Source: RGDT01 sp964630925 (GTDB lineage: Bacteria > Planctomycetota > Planctomycetia > Gemmatales > Gemmataceae). Taken from it: DNA of 64,000 nt. The DNA is taken from assembly GCA_964630925.1 (NCBI GenBank), contig CAZVZK010000008.1, forward strand, positions 62,001 through 126,000. Reading direction: 5' to 3'. The translations under genes and the position numbers were made by a program. The notes beneath the pieces were generated by a model, which made no database searches, was not told the DNA's origin, and saw only the letters and a list, made by a program, of their open reading frames with translations. This document shows, in pieces, positions 1 to 8,399 of the stretch (its first letter is position 1; every line of letters begins with the position of its first letter).

Positions 1-6
1 GCTACC

Positions 7-2718
7 ATGCTGCTCACCCTCCTCCTCGCCCTCCAGGCCGGCCCCGAGACCTCCCTCGCCGAGGGCAAGTTCGGCAAGGCCCTCGACGCCTCGAAGACGC
101 CCCTCGCCTTCGCCGGCGATCACCGCTACCGCACCCCGCCCCTCACCGTCGAGTGCTGGGCACGCCTCAATTCCAAACGCGGCTTCAACGTCCTCGTCTC
201 CTCCGACGAGAAGTCCTCCGCCCGCCACTGGGAGGTTTACACCTACACCGGCTCCGGCGCCCTCGCCGTCTACCTGCCTGGGTATGAGCCTTCGGAGGCC
301 GTCTCCAAAGGGAATGTCTGCGACAAGGCGTGGCACCACCTCGCGTTCACCTTCGACGGCAAGACGGTGACGCTCTTCCGCGACGGCAAGAACGTCCTGA
401 TGCGGGAGGTGAAGCGGCGCGACGGCCTCAAGCCGAAGGACGGGCCGCTCGGGATCGGCATGGCCATCGACGGCAGCACGCGCATCGGCTGCGACGGCCT
501 CATCGACGACGTGCGCATCTCGCGTGTCATCCGGCCCATCAAGGGCGTGCCGGCGAAGCCGCACGCGGTGGACGCCGACACCATCGCGGCGTGGCGCTTC
601 GACGGCGACGACAAGATCCTGGCCGACCCGGCGTGGACGCCGCCGCCGTCGTCCACGGGCGAGGCGTGGGAGCGGATGACCGACGTGGACTGGGTTGATG
701 CCCGCCTGCGGAAGATGGACACGGGGCCGACGTTCAACGGCTCGATGAAGTACCCGCACGGCAAGGGGAGCGTCACCGTCTACAAGGGGACTGCGATCAA
801 GGTGGGCGACGGCGGCGTGATCTTCGACCGCGCCACGCTCCGCCTCGCCGCCGCGTGGACCGGCGGCTGGCTCAAGCACAGCGACCGCCGCTTCGGCCTG
901 CTGAACACGCCGGAGCCGGCGGGGAAGATGATCTACTCGGCGCCTGCGGTGTCCGGGTGGGCCGACAAGGACGGGAAGTTCCCAGGCGTGCCGGGGACGG
1001 CCCCCATCGAATGGGGCCGGTTCAACGGGCTGTACATGAACGAAGGCCGTGTCGTGATGTCGTACACGGTCCACGGCGTGGGCGTGCTGGAGTCGCCCAG
1101 GTTCGAGGACGGCGTGCTCGTCCGCGATTTCGAAATCGGGCCCTCCGAAAGGACGGTCACGGCCCTCGTCGGGGAGACGCCTCGCCTGGTCGATCCGGAC
1201 GGCGCCTGCACGCTGGACCTGGACGCCACGCCGCGCCGCGTCACCGTGAAGCCCGGCGCGAAGGCACGCCGCTTCGTCCTGCGCCAGGGCGGGGCGACGG
1301 GTGCAACCGCCGACCTCCGCGCCCTCTCGAAGCCCGGCCCCGAGCGCTGGAAGCCCCTCGTCACCAGGGGCGAGGTGGCGAAGGACGATGGCAAGCCCTA
1401 CGTCGTGGACACGCTCACCGTCCCCTACGAGAACCCGTACAACGCCCTCTTCTTCTGCACCGGCCTCGACTTCCTCCCCGACGGGCGCATCGCCGTCTGC
1501 ACCTGCCACGGCGACGTGTGGCTCGTCAAGCCGGATGAGAAGCTGGAGAAGATCGTCTGGAAGCGCTACGCCACGGGGTTGTACCACCCGCTCGGCCTCA
1601 AGGTCGTCGATGGCAAGATCGTCGTCCTCGAACGCGGGCAGCTCACGCGGCTGCACGGCAAGGACGAGGCCCACTTCTACGAGAACCTGTGCAACCTGTG
1701 GCACACAGGCGCCGGCGAGCACTCCTACGACACCTGCCTGGAGACGGACGCGAAGGGCAACTTCTACTTCTTCAAGACCGGCGACACATCGCTGCCGCAC
1801 GGCGGCTGTCTGCTCCGCGTGCCGGCCGACGGGAAGAAGGTGGACATCTACGCCACCGGCTTCCGCCACCCCATCGGGCTGGGCGTCTCCCCCACGGGCG
1901 AGGTCACGGGGGCGGATCAGGAAGGGAACTGGATGCCCTCGACCCGCGTCGATGTCTACAGGGAGGGCGGGTTCTACGGCGACATGCGGGCGCATCACCG
2001 CGCCACCCCGCCCAAGACGTATGACCCTCCCCTGATGTGGCTGCCCAAGATCGCCGACAACTCCGCCGGCGGGCAGGCGTGGGTGGCGCACGACAGGTGG
2101 GGCTGGGACAAGGGGCGCATGCTGCACTTCTCCTACGGCCGGTGCAAGGTGTATGCCGTCCTCCCCCAGAAGGTGGGCGACACACGGCAGGCCGGGGCCG
2201 TCGATCTCGGCGTCACCTTCCTGTCCGGCGTGTGCCGCGGCCGCTTCCACCCGACGGACGGCCACCTGTACGTGTGCGGCCTGAACGGCTGGCAGACGGC
2301 GGCGAAGAGGGACGGCTGCTTGCAGCGGATGCGGTACACCGGCGCCCCTTTGCCGGTTGCCACGGGCCTGGAAGCGTGCAAGGATGGAGTGCGGGTGACG
2401 TTCGCGCGTCCGCTGCACGCCTCGTCCGCCGATGCGAAGAAGTGGCAGATCGAGCAGTGGGACTACCGCTACTCGGGGGACTACGGCAGCAAACGCTGGT
2501 CGGTGCGTGACAAGGGCCGCGAGGGCGCCGACCGGCTGGAGATCACCGCCGTGAAGCTGGAAGACGGCGGCAAGTCGGCGTGGCTGGCGGTCAAGGACAT
2601 GCGGCCGGCGATGCAGATGCGGCTCGAGCATGACTTGACGTTCGCGGACGGGAAGCCATCCAAGGGGGCCATCTTCTCGACCGCCCACACGCTCGCGGAG
2701 AAGGGGACGCGGCCATGA
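7..2718 (+). CDS. Secreted LamG-domain plus beta-propeller protein
   Basis: A 903-aa protein. It opens with a short hydrophobic export-like segment (MLLTLLLALQAGPE). Residues about 20-200 look like a LamG/concanavalin-type jellyroll (TVECWARLNS, WHHLAFTFDGKTVTLFRDGK, GLIDDVRISR). The middle resembles the DUF6797-type region of planctomycete membrane-bound dehydrogenase homologues. Residues about 470-760 read as a soluble glucose-dehydrogenase-like propeller (GLDFLPDGRIAVCTCHGDVW, GFRHPIGLGVSPTGEVTGAD). I see no CxxCH haem motif, so the cytochrome module found in many relatives is absent. The substrate is unknown; a role in periplasmic sugar or polymer chemistry is inference. Its stop overlaps the next start by 4 nt, implying coupled translation. 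The start lies only 7 nt from the window edge, so an upstream start cannot be excluded. Confidence 0.8.
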   Translation: MLLTLLLALQAGPETSLAEGKFGKALDASKTPLAFAGDHRYRTPPLTVECWARLNSKRGFNVLVSSDEKSSARHWEVYTYTGSGALAVYLPGYEPSEAVSKGNVCDKAWHHLAFTFDGKTVTLFRDGKNVLMREVKRRDGLKPKDGPLGIGMAIDGSTRIGCDGLIDDVRISRVIRPIKGVPAKPHAVDADTIAAWRFDGDDKILADPAWTPPPSSTGEAWERMTDVDWVDARLRKMDTGPTFNGSMKYPHGKGSVTVYKGTAIKVGDGGVIFDRATLRLAAAWTGGWLKHSDRRFGLLNTPEPAGKMIYSAPAVSGWADKDGKFPGVPGTAPIEWGRFNGLYMNEGRVVMSYTVHGVGVLESPRFEDGVLVRDFEIGPSERTVTALVGETPRLVDPDGACTLDLDATPRRVTVKPGAKARRFVLRQGGATGATADLRALSKPGPERWKPLVTRGEVAKDDGKPYVVDTLTVPYENPYNALFFCTGLDFLPDGRIAVCTCHGDVWLVKPDEKLEKIVWKRYATGLYHPLGLKVVDGKIVVLERGQLTRLHGKDEAHFYENLCNLWHTGAGEHSYDTCLETDAKGNFYFFKTGDTSLPHGGCLLRVPADGKKVDIYATGFRHPIGLGVSPTGEVTGADQEGNWMPSTRVDVYREGGFYGDMRAHHRATPPKTYDPPLMWLPKIADNSAGGQAWVAHDRWGWDKGRMLHFSYGRCKVYAVLPQKVGDTRQAGAVDLGVTFLSGVCRGRFHPTDGHLYVCGLNGWQTAAKRDGCLQRMRYTGAPLPVATGLEACKDGVRVTFARPLHASSADAKKWQIEQWDYRYSGDYGSKRWSVRDKGREGADRLEITAVKLEDGGKSAWLAVKDMRPAMQMRLEHDLTFADGKPSKGAIFSTAHTLAEKGTRP

Positions 2719-3545
2719 AACAGACTGTGGCGACGGTGACGCTCCTGGCGGTTGCGGCCCTGGTGACGGCGGGGCCGGCGGAGGACCAGTTGCGCGACGA
2801 GCTGGCGCTGCCGGCGCTGGGACAGGGGCCGTGGTCGGTGAAGCTGGATTTCACCAACACGCCGCTCTCGGGCAAGTACTCCGACCCAGGGGTCCCCGTC
2901 GTGGAGTACCGCAAGGCGATCCGCGAGGCGCGGATCCTCCTGTGGGGGTCGGCCTCGGGCACGCCGCCACGCGACATCCAGTCGGAGGTCGCCGCGGTGC
3001 GGCGGGCCATCGTGGCGCCGCCGCTGCCGTTCATGAAGGGGGCGCGGCCACCGGTCAAGGGGATGGGGCCGTCGCCGCTGCTGCGCACGTCGTTCACGGC
3101 GCCCCCGAACGCGGCGCAGGAGAAGCAGTTCAAGGCGGGGCTCGAGGGCGTCAACCGCGAGATCGCGCGGCTGATCGCCAAGATGGAGCAGTCGCAGGAG
3201 GGGCTGGAGAAGCTGTACGAGACGAGGGCGAAGGAGTGCCCGCGCTGGCAGGCCCACCACTCCCTCGTGACGGCGGCGCTGACCCTGCGGATCTGCTACC
3301 TCAACGAGTACTCGCTGGCGATGGGCCAGATGCGCAAGGACTTCCCCGAGCGTGACCCGTCGAAGCACAAGGGCTGGCGGCTGGCGCCGTCCGAGTCGAT
3401 GCAGGACGCGCCGTCGAAGAAGCTGCTCCGGACGGCCTTGAAGTCGCTCGAGGAGCTGTCGAAGGACCACCCCGGCACGGCGTGGGACCAGGTGGCGGCG
3501 GAGCTGCGCAAGACGCCGCTGTCGGTGACCTTCGTCGCCGAGTGA
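2715..3545 (+). CDS. Exported hypothetical protein coupled to the LamG gene
   Basis: A 276-aa protein with a classic signal peptide (MKQTVATVTLLAVAALVTAG). The rest is helical and charged, with no motif I recognise. Residues about 135-175 (EKQFKAGLEGVNREIARLIA and what follows) suggest a helical or coiled segment. The start overlaps the upstream stop as ATGA, so the two products are probably made together and exported together. The function is unknown; partnership with the LamG/propeller protein is inferred only from coupling. Confidence 0.75.
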   Translation: MKQTVATVTLLAVAALVTAGPAEDQLRDELALPALGQGPWSVKLDFTNTPLSGKYSDPGVPVVEYRKAIREARILLWGSASGTPPRDIQSEVAAVRRAIVAPPLPFMKGARPPVKGMGPSPLLRTSFTAPPNAAQEKQFKAGLEGVNREIARLIAKMEQSQEGLEKLYETRAKECPRWQAHHSLVTAALTLRICYLNEYSLAMGQMRKDFPERDPSKHKGWRLAPSESMQDAPSKKLLRTALKSLEELSKDHPGTAWDQVAAELRKTPLSVTFVAE

Positions 3546-3578
3546 GCCCGCCGCCGCAAAGCACCGCCCCGCTCGGCC

Positions 3579-3905
3579 TCACGGCGCGACGGCCTCCTCC
3601 ACCGTCTTGCAGATCTTGCCGAGCCGGTCGAGCCGGTTCAGCCGGAACGTATCGGCGACATACTCCTGGAGCGCGGCGAACACCACGTGGCCTGGGGCCG
3701 CCTTCATCACCTTCACGAAGACGCCCAGCCCGGCGCTGGCCACGTAGTCCACCCCCTCCATGTCGAAGATGATCTTCCTCGCCCCCGACTCCGGGGCGAG
3801 GGCCACGGCGTCGTCGAGCTGATGGGTCGTCTCGCTGTTGACCGGTCCGACGAGCGTGACAACCAGGGTATCGCCTTCCGAACGGGTCGTGATCTTGAGC
3901 GCCAT
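3579..3905 (-). CDS. STAS-domain anti-sigma factor antagonist
   Basis: A 108-aa single-domain protein with the SpoIIAA/RsbV fold pattern: a strand-rich start (DTLVVTLVGPVNSETTHQLD), then IIFDMEGVDYVASAGLGVFV. That stretch holds the conserved Asp and the phosphorylatable Ser (VASAGLG) that partner-switching kinases modify. Family role: when unphosphorylated it binds an anti-sigma kinase and frees a sigma factor. No kinase or phosphatase partner is adjacent, so its partner is unknown. The ATG follows a GGAGG Shine-Dalgarno (CGGAGGCCAC-ATG). It converges on the exported protein gene at 3545. Confidence 0.85.
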   Translation of the reverse strand: MALKITTRSEGDTLVVTLVGPVNSETTHQLDDAVALAPESGARKIIFDMEGVDYVASAGLGVFVKVMKAAPGHVVFAALQEYVADTFRLNRLDRLGKICKTVEEAVAP

Positions 3906-4062
3906 GTGGCCTCCGGGTCAGGGGGCGGATGTGAATTTCCCGTGTGCGTCCCATGAAGAAGCGGGCCGCGCCACAGAGAACGGACACCCCCTCCGAAGAT
4001 TACCGCCGGCACTACGGCCGCCCCTTCGCCTTCCCGCCCATCGCGCAGCGCCCAGGACCGAG

Positions 4063-4230
4063 TCACCTGGCCACCTGCCCACTCCGCGCAAAGTCGCCCA
4101 TCAGCGCCTGGGTGGCGCGGCCGTCCACCTTCCACTGCGGGGCGGCCACCGTCATCGCCCCGGCGGCGGCGAAGACGTGCTGCATCCCCAGCAGCCCCTC
4201 GCCGCCGGCCACCTTGTCCGCGAAGGCATC
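4063..4230 (-). pseudogene. Relic of a CHAT-domain C-terminus
   Basis: The intergenic DNA between fwdC and the STAS gene holds a 55-codon open stretch with no start codon whose translation is unmistakably a CHAT C-terminal block: GGEGLLGMQHVFAAAGAMTV, then APQWKVDGRATQALMGDFAR and a stop. The intact genes here read SGEGLLGMQRAFQIAGARSV followed by WKVPDGATATLMERFYANLW. The catalytic SAC block just upstream is missing, and the homology begins inside one arm of the hairpin at 4217-4258. I read it as a decayed remnant of a seventh CHAT-TPR gene. Its last codons run into the GTGGCCAGGTGACTCG repeat also found near 34.1 kb. Confidence 0.7.
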
Positions 4231-4258
4231 TCTCCCTCTCTCGCGATGCCTTCGCGGA
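4217..4258. repeat. 14-bp perfect inverted repeat, possible fwd operon terminator
   Basis: TCCGCGAAGGCATC (4217-4230) pairs perfectly with GATGCCTTCGCGGA (4245-4258) across a 14-nt pyrimidine-rich loop. It lies about 80 nt after the fwdC stop on the transcribed strand, so it could end the C1 operon transcript, but it lacks a U-tract. One arm coincides with the start of the CHAT relic, which also fits an insertion or excision scar. Confidence 0.6.
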
Positions 4259-4338
4259 TCAGACCGGGCGGCCCGCGCCGCGCCCGGATCGCACGCATCC
4301 GTGGTGGGCGGTGGACGCCTTGCTGGCGCTGACGTGGC

Positions 4339-5145
4339 TCAGCGCGGCGTCCACACCAACAGCTCGCCCTTGCCGGGCACCGAGGAGTCGCCCACGAAGC
4401 GGCGGTACGAGCCGCCCTCGACGGGCAGCCCGAACCCGTGCGCCGCCAGGTGCTTCGCGTACAGCCGCAGGAACACCGGGTCGTAGTCGCATGCCTCGCT
4501 GAACGTCGGCAGGAGACGGAGGGGGGCCAGCGAGATGATCGTGCCACGCACCATCCACGCGCCGGTGCGGACCTCCGCCCCGGACATCAGGACGATGGTG
4601 CCGCCCTTCATCTGCAACCCCGCGAAGTCGCGCACCTTGCCGCGCACGGCGATGACGCCGCGCCGCATCCGCATGCCGATCTCGATGCCCGCCGTGCCGC
4701 CGATCAGGATCGTCCCGCCGTTCATGCCCGACAGGCCGCCCCGGTACGCCGACCCGATCTGCCCGCCCGCGTCGCCGCCGACCTTGATCACGCCGCCACG
4801 CATCTCGGCGCCGATCCAGTCCGACACGTTGCCGGACACCTCGATGTGCCCGCCCTTCATGTACGCGCCCAGGTGCATGCCCGCGTTGCCGGCGATGGTG
4901 ATGCGTCCGCGCGTCATCCCCTTGCCGATCCACTTCACCCGACCCACGTCGCCTTTGATCTCGATGTGGTCGCTGCCGTCGCCCTCCACGTCGAAGAAGT
5001 CGTCCAGCCGACGTTGCCGCTTGCCCAGCACCACCGGCAAGGCGCGCAGGGCGGCGTTGTCCAGCCCGCCGGCCACGTCCGGCGTCAGGCACTCGGCCTC
5101 CAGGGGGACTTGCGGCGGCTGCTTCAGGGTGAGGAGGGTTGGCAC
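4339..5145 (-). CDS. fwdC: Formylmethanofuran dehydrogenase subunit C
   Basis: A 268-aa protein of the FwdC/FhcC beta-helix family, built of repeated G-x-I-x-I-x-G-x-A-G units (GRITIAGNAGMHLGAYMKGG, GGTILIGGTAGIEIGMRMRR, GTIVLMSGAEVRTGAWMVRG). The subunit scaffolds the FwdABCD complex of tetrahydromethanopterin-linked C1 metabolism. The start is GTG at 5145, with GAGG 8 nt upstream, giving VPTLLTLKQPPQ. The same frame stays open further upstream but that stretch lies inside fwdA and is not FwdC-like. The 5' end overlaps the fwdA 3' end by 22 nt, so translation is probably coupled. It is the last gene of the minus-strand operon. Confidence 0.88.
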   Translation of the reverse strand: MPTLLTLKQPPQVPLEAECLTPDVAGGLDNAALRALPVVLGKRQRRLDDFFDVEGDGSDHIEIKGDVGRVKWIGKGMTRGRITIAGNAGMHLGAYMKGGHIEVSGNVSDWIGAEMRGGVIKVGGDAGGQIGSAYRGGLSGMNGGTILIGGTAGIEIGMRMRRGVIAVRGKVRDFAGLQMKGGTIVLMSGAEVRTGAWMVRGTIISLAPLRLLPTFSEACDYDPVFLRLYAKHLAAHGFGLPVEGGSYRRFVGDSSVPGKGELLVWTPR

Positions 5146-6770
5146 GGCCTGACCTCGGGGTGCTCGATGCGTTCGATCTCGACCGGGTAGTTGTCGAACG
5201 ACATGGTGTAGTACTGCTGGAACAGGGGCCGGATGAACGCCTCCACCTTCTCGTCGTACTCGGGGTGGACCAGCAGGCCCTTGCCCTCGACCACCTGGCG
5301 GATCTCGCCCTCCTCGATCACCACCTCGCCCGCCTTGATGACGTAGCGCGGGTACGAGAACATCCGCGCCACGTCCTTCGACTCGTTGAAGATGGCGATG
5401 TCGGCGTCCGCGCCCACCCCCAGGTGGCCCTTGTGAGCCAGCCCCAGCGCCCGCGCCGGCCCCGCCGACGTGATGACGGCGATCTCCGAGAGCGTGTACT
5501 CCCGGTCCAGCTCCGGCAGCGTGATCCGCTTCAGCGCCTTCGGCGGCAGCTTCTTCAGCTCCTCCTTGCGGAAGTCGCGGTTCATCAGCAGGTGGATGAT
5601 CTCCGGGTAACGCCAGAACGCCGCCCCGTTGGGGTGGTCGGTCGTGAGGTACACGCGCCAGGGGTCGTCGATGAGCAGCAGCAGCTCCAGGCCCGTCGCC
5701 CACTGCACCGCGTTGACGAGGTTCTTCTCCTTGTAGACGTACGGCACCACGCCGCAGCCCGTCTCATTCTCCACGTCAATGTTGCCCCACTTGCGGCCCG
5801 TCAGCTTGTACAGCAGGTGTTGCCAGGGGCCGTCCGCCGTGATGGTGACGGTGTCGCCGAATAGGACGGCCCCGGCGTCGCAGGTGAGGTTCTTGCGCCT
5901 GTTGAACTCCTCGGCGATCTTCACCGACTCCGAGCGCATGTTGGTCCAGTCGTCGCCGCCGTAGGCGTGGTACTGGAGGTGGGCCAGGTGCGCCCGGCCG
6001 CCCTCCAGCACCTTCATCGTCTCCAGCGTCGTCGTATGGTTGCCAGGCGCTCCCAGGTTGTTGCAGTGCAGGTGGACCGGGTGCGGCAATCCCAGCCCGT
6101 CCACGATGCCGGCCAGCGCCGAGATGATCGCCGCCGGAGTCAGCGTCGAGTATCCGGGCACCACCTCGTGCAGGCCCTTGGCGTCCTTGCCCCACTTCCA
6201 CGCCGCCACGCCGCCGGGGTTGACCGCCTTCACCCCGTACGCCTTCGCCGCCCAGATGTTCCACGCGACGACGTGCCGCGCCTGCTCCAATTCGCCCTTC
6301 TCGATCAGGTCGAGGACGATCTCGTTGTTGGCCATCAGCACGCAGGTGGACTTATCGACGATGGGCGTGTCGCGCAGCTCCTCGTGCGTGTGCCTCGCCG
6401 ACAGGATGGGGACGGCGGCCTCGTTCACGGTGGTGTAGCCGAGGCCGGCGTACAGGTAGCCGGTGATGAACGTGGTGGGGGTGGCGCCGCCGATGCCGCC
6501 GCGGCGGACGGCGGTGCGTTTGTAGGGGAGGCTGCGGCGGTGGTCCTCGGGGATCATGGCGCGGGCGAAGTTGAGGGCGGCGCCGGCGACGTGGGTGTGC
6601 ACGTCCACCCCGCCGGGGAAGACGACCATGCCGTTGACGTCGATGACGCGGGCGTCCTCCGGGGCGTCGGCGACGATCTTGCCGTCGCGGACGCACACGT
6701 CGCGGACCTCGCCGTGGACGCCGTTGGCGGGGTCGTAGACCTTGCCGCCGGTGATGCGGAGCGCGGACAA
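5124..6770 (-). CDS. fwdA: Formylmethanofuran dehydrogenase subunit A (amidohydrolase subunit)
   Basis: A 548-aa protein of the FwdA/FhcA dinuclear-zinc amidohydrolase family. In the family it interconverts formate and formylmethanofuran. Visible family features are the opening RITGGKVYDPANG, the HxH zinc motif GGVDVHTHVAG (H58, H60), a likely carboxylated-Lys region AKAYGVKAVNPGG, VHLHCNNLG, and the late Asp motif LTTDHPNG. I chose TTG at 6770 because AGAGGA sits 9 nt upstream and the family N-terminus begins right there. The in-frame ATGs further upstream lie in a palindrome at 6798-6822 and would add an atypical Arg/Pro extension. It overlaps fwdC by 22 nt. Confidence 0.88.
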   Translation of the reverse strand: MSALRITGGKVYDPANGVHGEVRDVCVRDGKIVADAPEDARVIDVNGMVVFPGGVDVHTHVAGAALNFARAMIPEDHRRSLPYKRTAVRRGGIGGATPTTFITGYLYAGLGYTTVNEAAVPILSARHTHEELRDTPIVDKSTCVLMANNEIVLDLIEKGELEQARHVVAWNIWAAKAYGVKAVNPGGVAAWKWGKDAKGLHEVVPGYSTLTPAAIISALAGIVDGLGLPHPVHLHCNNLGAPGNHTTTLETMKVLEGGRAHLAHLQYHAYGGDDWTNMRSESVKIAEEFNRRKNLTCDAGAVLFGDTVTITADGPWQHLLYKLTGRKWGNIDVENETGCGVVPYVYKEKNLVNAVQWATGLELLLLIDDPWRVYLTTDHPNGAAFWRYPEIIHLLMNRDFRKEELKKLPPKALKRITLPELDREYTLSEIAVITSAGPARALGLAHKGHLGVGADADIAIFNESKDVARMFSYPRYVIKAGEVVIEEGEIRQVVEGKGLLVHPEYDEKVEAFIRPLFQQYYTMSFDNYPVEIERIEHPEVRPCQPSSP

Positions 6771-6797
6771 GCGGGGCCGTCCTCTCTGTGGGAGCAT

Positions 6798-6822
6798 GGG
6801 CCTCATGCGGCCCATGAGGCCC
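6798..6822. repeat. Hairpin between fwdB and fwdA
   Basis: GGGCCTCAT and ATGAGGCCC form a perfect 9-bp stem with a 7-nt loop in the 74-nt gap between the fwdB stop and the TTG start of fwdA. It may be a processing or attenuation structure that adjusts subunit ratios. It argues against the in-frame ATGs within it being the fwdA start. Confidence 0.6.
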
Positions 6823-6844
6823 ATCCAGGCACCGGACTATCCTA

Positions 6845-8176
6845 TCAAACCGCCGTCAGCGGTGGCACGGCCGGCGGCACCAGCGGCGGCTTCTTCGCCA
6901 CCGCCGCGTAGATCCGCCGGATGATCTCCTCGTCCGTCGGGTACGGCGACTTCAGCACCGGCTTGAGCGGCAGGGGGATCTCGTCCATGCGGTACGCCGT
7001 GCCGGGGGCGCTGATGCCGGCCACCGCCGTGGTGAAATGCACGCGGGACAGGCGGCTCGTGTGCGTCACCTTCGGGTCGAGGACGATGGTCGGGATGCGC
7101 TTCAGGTGGTCGATGGCCGGCTGCGGCATCGTCGCGCCGGGGTCGGCGCCCAGGACGAGGCAGGCGTCGCAGTCGCCGCGGATCAACAGGTCGATGGTCG
7201 AGAACTCGCCGGGGTTGAAACGCGGGTAGCCGCGGGCGAGGTTCACGCCGAACGGGTAGCCGGTCGTCCACCGCATGATCACGTCGCCGCCGGTGACGTT
7301 GCCGTGGCCACGCATCGGCATGGCGACGAACTTGGTGAAGGCGTTCAGCTCGGCGGCGAGGGTGAGCAGGGCGGCGGAGTTCATGTGCTTGCCGCGCGTC
7401 ATCGACAGGCCCATGCCGAAGAACATGACGCCGAACCTGCACGTCTTGAGGCGGTTGGCGAAATCGTGCATCTGCTCCATCGTTAGGCCGGTCTCGGCGA
7501 CGAGCCTCTCGTCCACCCGCTGGCCCTTGACGATGGCCCGCAGCGCGGTGATGACCTCGAAGTCCTTGCTGGGGCGGACCTGGAGGAAGATGTCGGCCGC
7601 CTTGACGCTGGGCGTCTCGCGGATGTCGATCAGGACCATCGTGCGGTCCTTGCGTCCGTTGGGGATGTAGCGCCCCTTCTGGGTCAGGGTGTACTTGGTG
7701 AAGTGCCGCGGGTGGCACTCCGCCGGGTTCCCCCCCCAGTAGACGATGAGGTCCGCCCGATTCTTGACCTCGCCTAATGTGCAGGACACTTTACCGCCCA
7801 ACTGGGCGGCGATTTCGGTGGGGCCGTGTCAGAGCGAGGTGTGGCTGTCTACCACGCCTCCGATAATCTCGGCGAGGGCGACCGACTCGCGTTGCGCCTC
7901 GCAGGTGGTGTTGCTCAGGCCGTAGACGAGCGGGAGGTTGGCGTTGTAGAGGTGTTCGGCGGCGGCCTCGACGGCGTCCTCGACGCTCGCCTCTTTCCCG
8001 TCGATGAGGGCGTCGGGGTAGAGGCGTTCGGCGGTGTGGTTCTTGAACCAGGCCGTGCCGAGGACGCAGGCCGCCTTGGTGTGGACGATCTTCTCGCCGT
8101 CGGAGTGCAGCTCGATGTCGTCGCAGACGCACCCGCAGAACGTGCAGGTCGCGTTCTTCGTCACGGTCAATTCCAT
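6845..8176 (-). CDS. fwdB: Formylmethanofuran dehydrogenase subunit B, predicted selenoprotein (TGA = Sec116)
   Basis: Read through the in-frame TGA at 7829-7831, this is one 443-aa FwdB, the usual family length. The N-terminal part carries the 4Fe-4S cysteines (CTFCGCVC, C11/C14/C18, and AAC at 37). The part after the TGA carries the molybdopterin-oxidoreductase core (IVYWGGNPAECHPRH, GADPGATMPQPAIDHLK). The break falls at VVDSHTSL-TGA-HGPTEIA, exactly where archaeal FwdB has its Cys-His or Sec-His pair (Cys118-His119 in Methanothermobacter), whose Cys/Sec ligates tungsten or molybdenum. Archaeal FwdB forms with Sec here are known. A hairpin meeting bacterial SECIS rules follows the TGA. The alternative is two half-genes or a Cys-to-stop error, but the exact catalytic position makes Sec the best reading. 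A conventional caller would give 7829-8176 and 6845-7801. Confidence 0.82.
7793..7831 (-). promoter_or_regulatory. Sec codon TGA and SECIS-like hairpin
   Basis: On the coding strand the TGA (7831-7829) is followed by 18 nt, then GCCGCCC-AGTT-GGGCGGT (7810-7793), a 7-bp stem including one G-U pair and a 4-nt loop. The loop starts 26 nt after the TGA and has G at its second base. Bacterial SECIS elements generally place the apical loop about 16-37 nt after UGA with a G in its first two bases, so it fits. The hairpin lies wholly in fwdB coding sequence. Confidence 0.65.
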
Positions 8177-8210
8177 CGCCCGCCCCCGTGTCTCGTTATC
8201 GTCGGATCTC

Positions 8211-8229
8211 GCCGTCCGGACCGGACGGC
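8211..8229. repeat. Perfect palindrome upstream of fwdB
   Basis: GCCGTCCGG-A-CCGGACGGC is a 9-bp perfect inverted repeat in the 64-nt gap between the 52-aa gene and fwdB. As RNA it would form a 7-8 bp hairpin just before the fwdB start. It may be a regulator site or a processing structure. Confidence 0.55.
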
Positions 8230-8240
8230 ACCGCGAACGT

Positions 8241-8399
8241 TCACCCCAGCGCCCGCCCCTTGCAGCTCCCCTTGATGCGCCGGGGCATGAAGCGCCCCTC
8301 GGCGACCTCCTCCCACGCCGGGGCGTCGGCGGACGTGGCGTCGGCGGTGAAGTGGGCCTCGGCGGCCGGCGTATCGAGTTTGACCTCTTGCTCGTTCAT
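8241..8399 (-). CDS. 52-aa conserved-position small protein of the fwd operon
   Basis: A short ORF whose ATG overlaps the fwdD stop as ATGA, the signature of a translated coupled gene. It encodes 52 aa: an acidic, Ala/Thr-rich first half, then WEEVAEGRFMPRRIKGSCKG and RALG at the end. There is no signal peptide or membrane segment. The basic tail with a single Cys suggests a binding peptide or small assembly subunit. I do not recognise a named family. Its place between fwdD and fwdB suggests a role in assembling or stabilising the complex, but that is inference. Confidence 0.7.
   Translation of the reverse strand: MNEQEVKLDTPAAEAHFTADATSADAPAWEEVAEGRFMPRRIKGSCKGRALG

Noticed and set aside
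6845..8176. fwdB as two independent genes or a frameshifted pseudogene
   Set aside because: Both halves are in one frame, the only interruption is TGA at the metal-ligand codon, and a SECIS-like hairpin follows; neither half alone would be a complete subunit.
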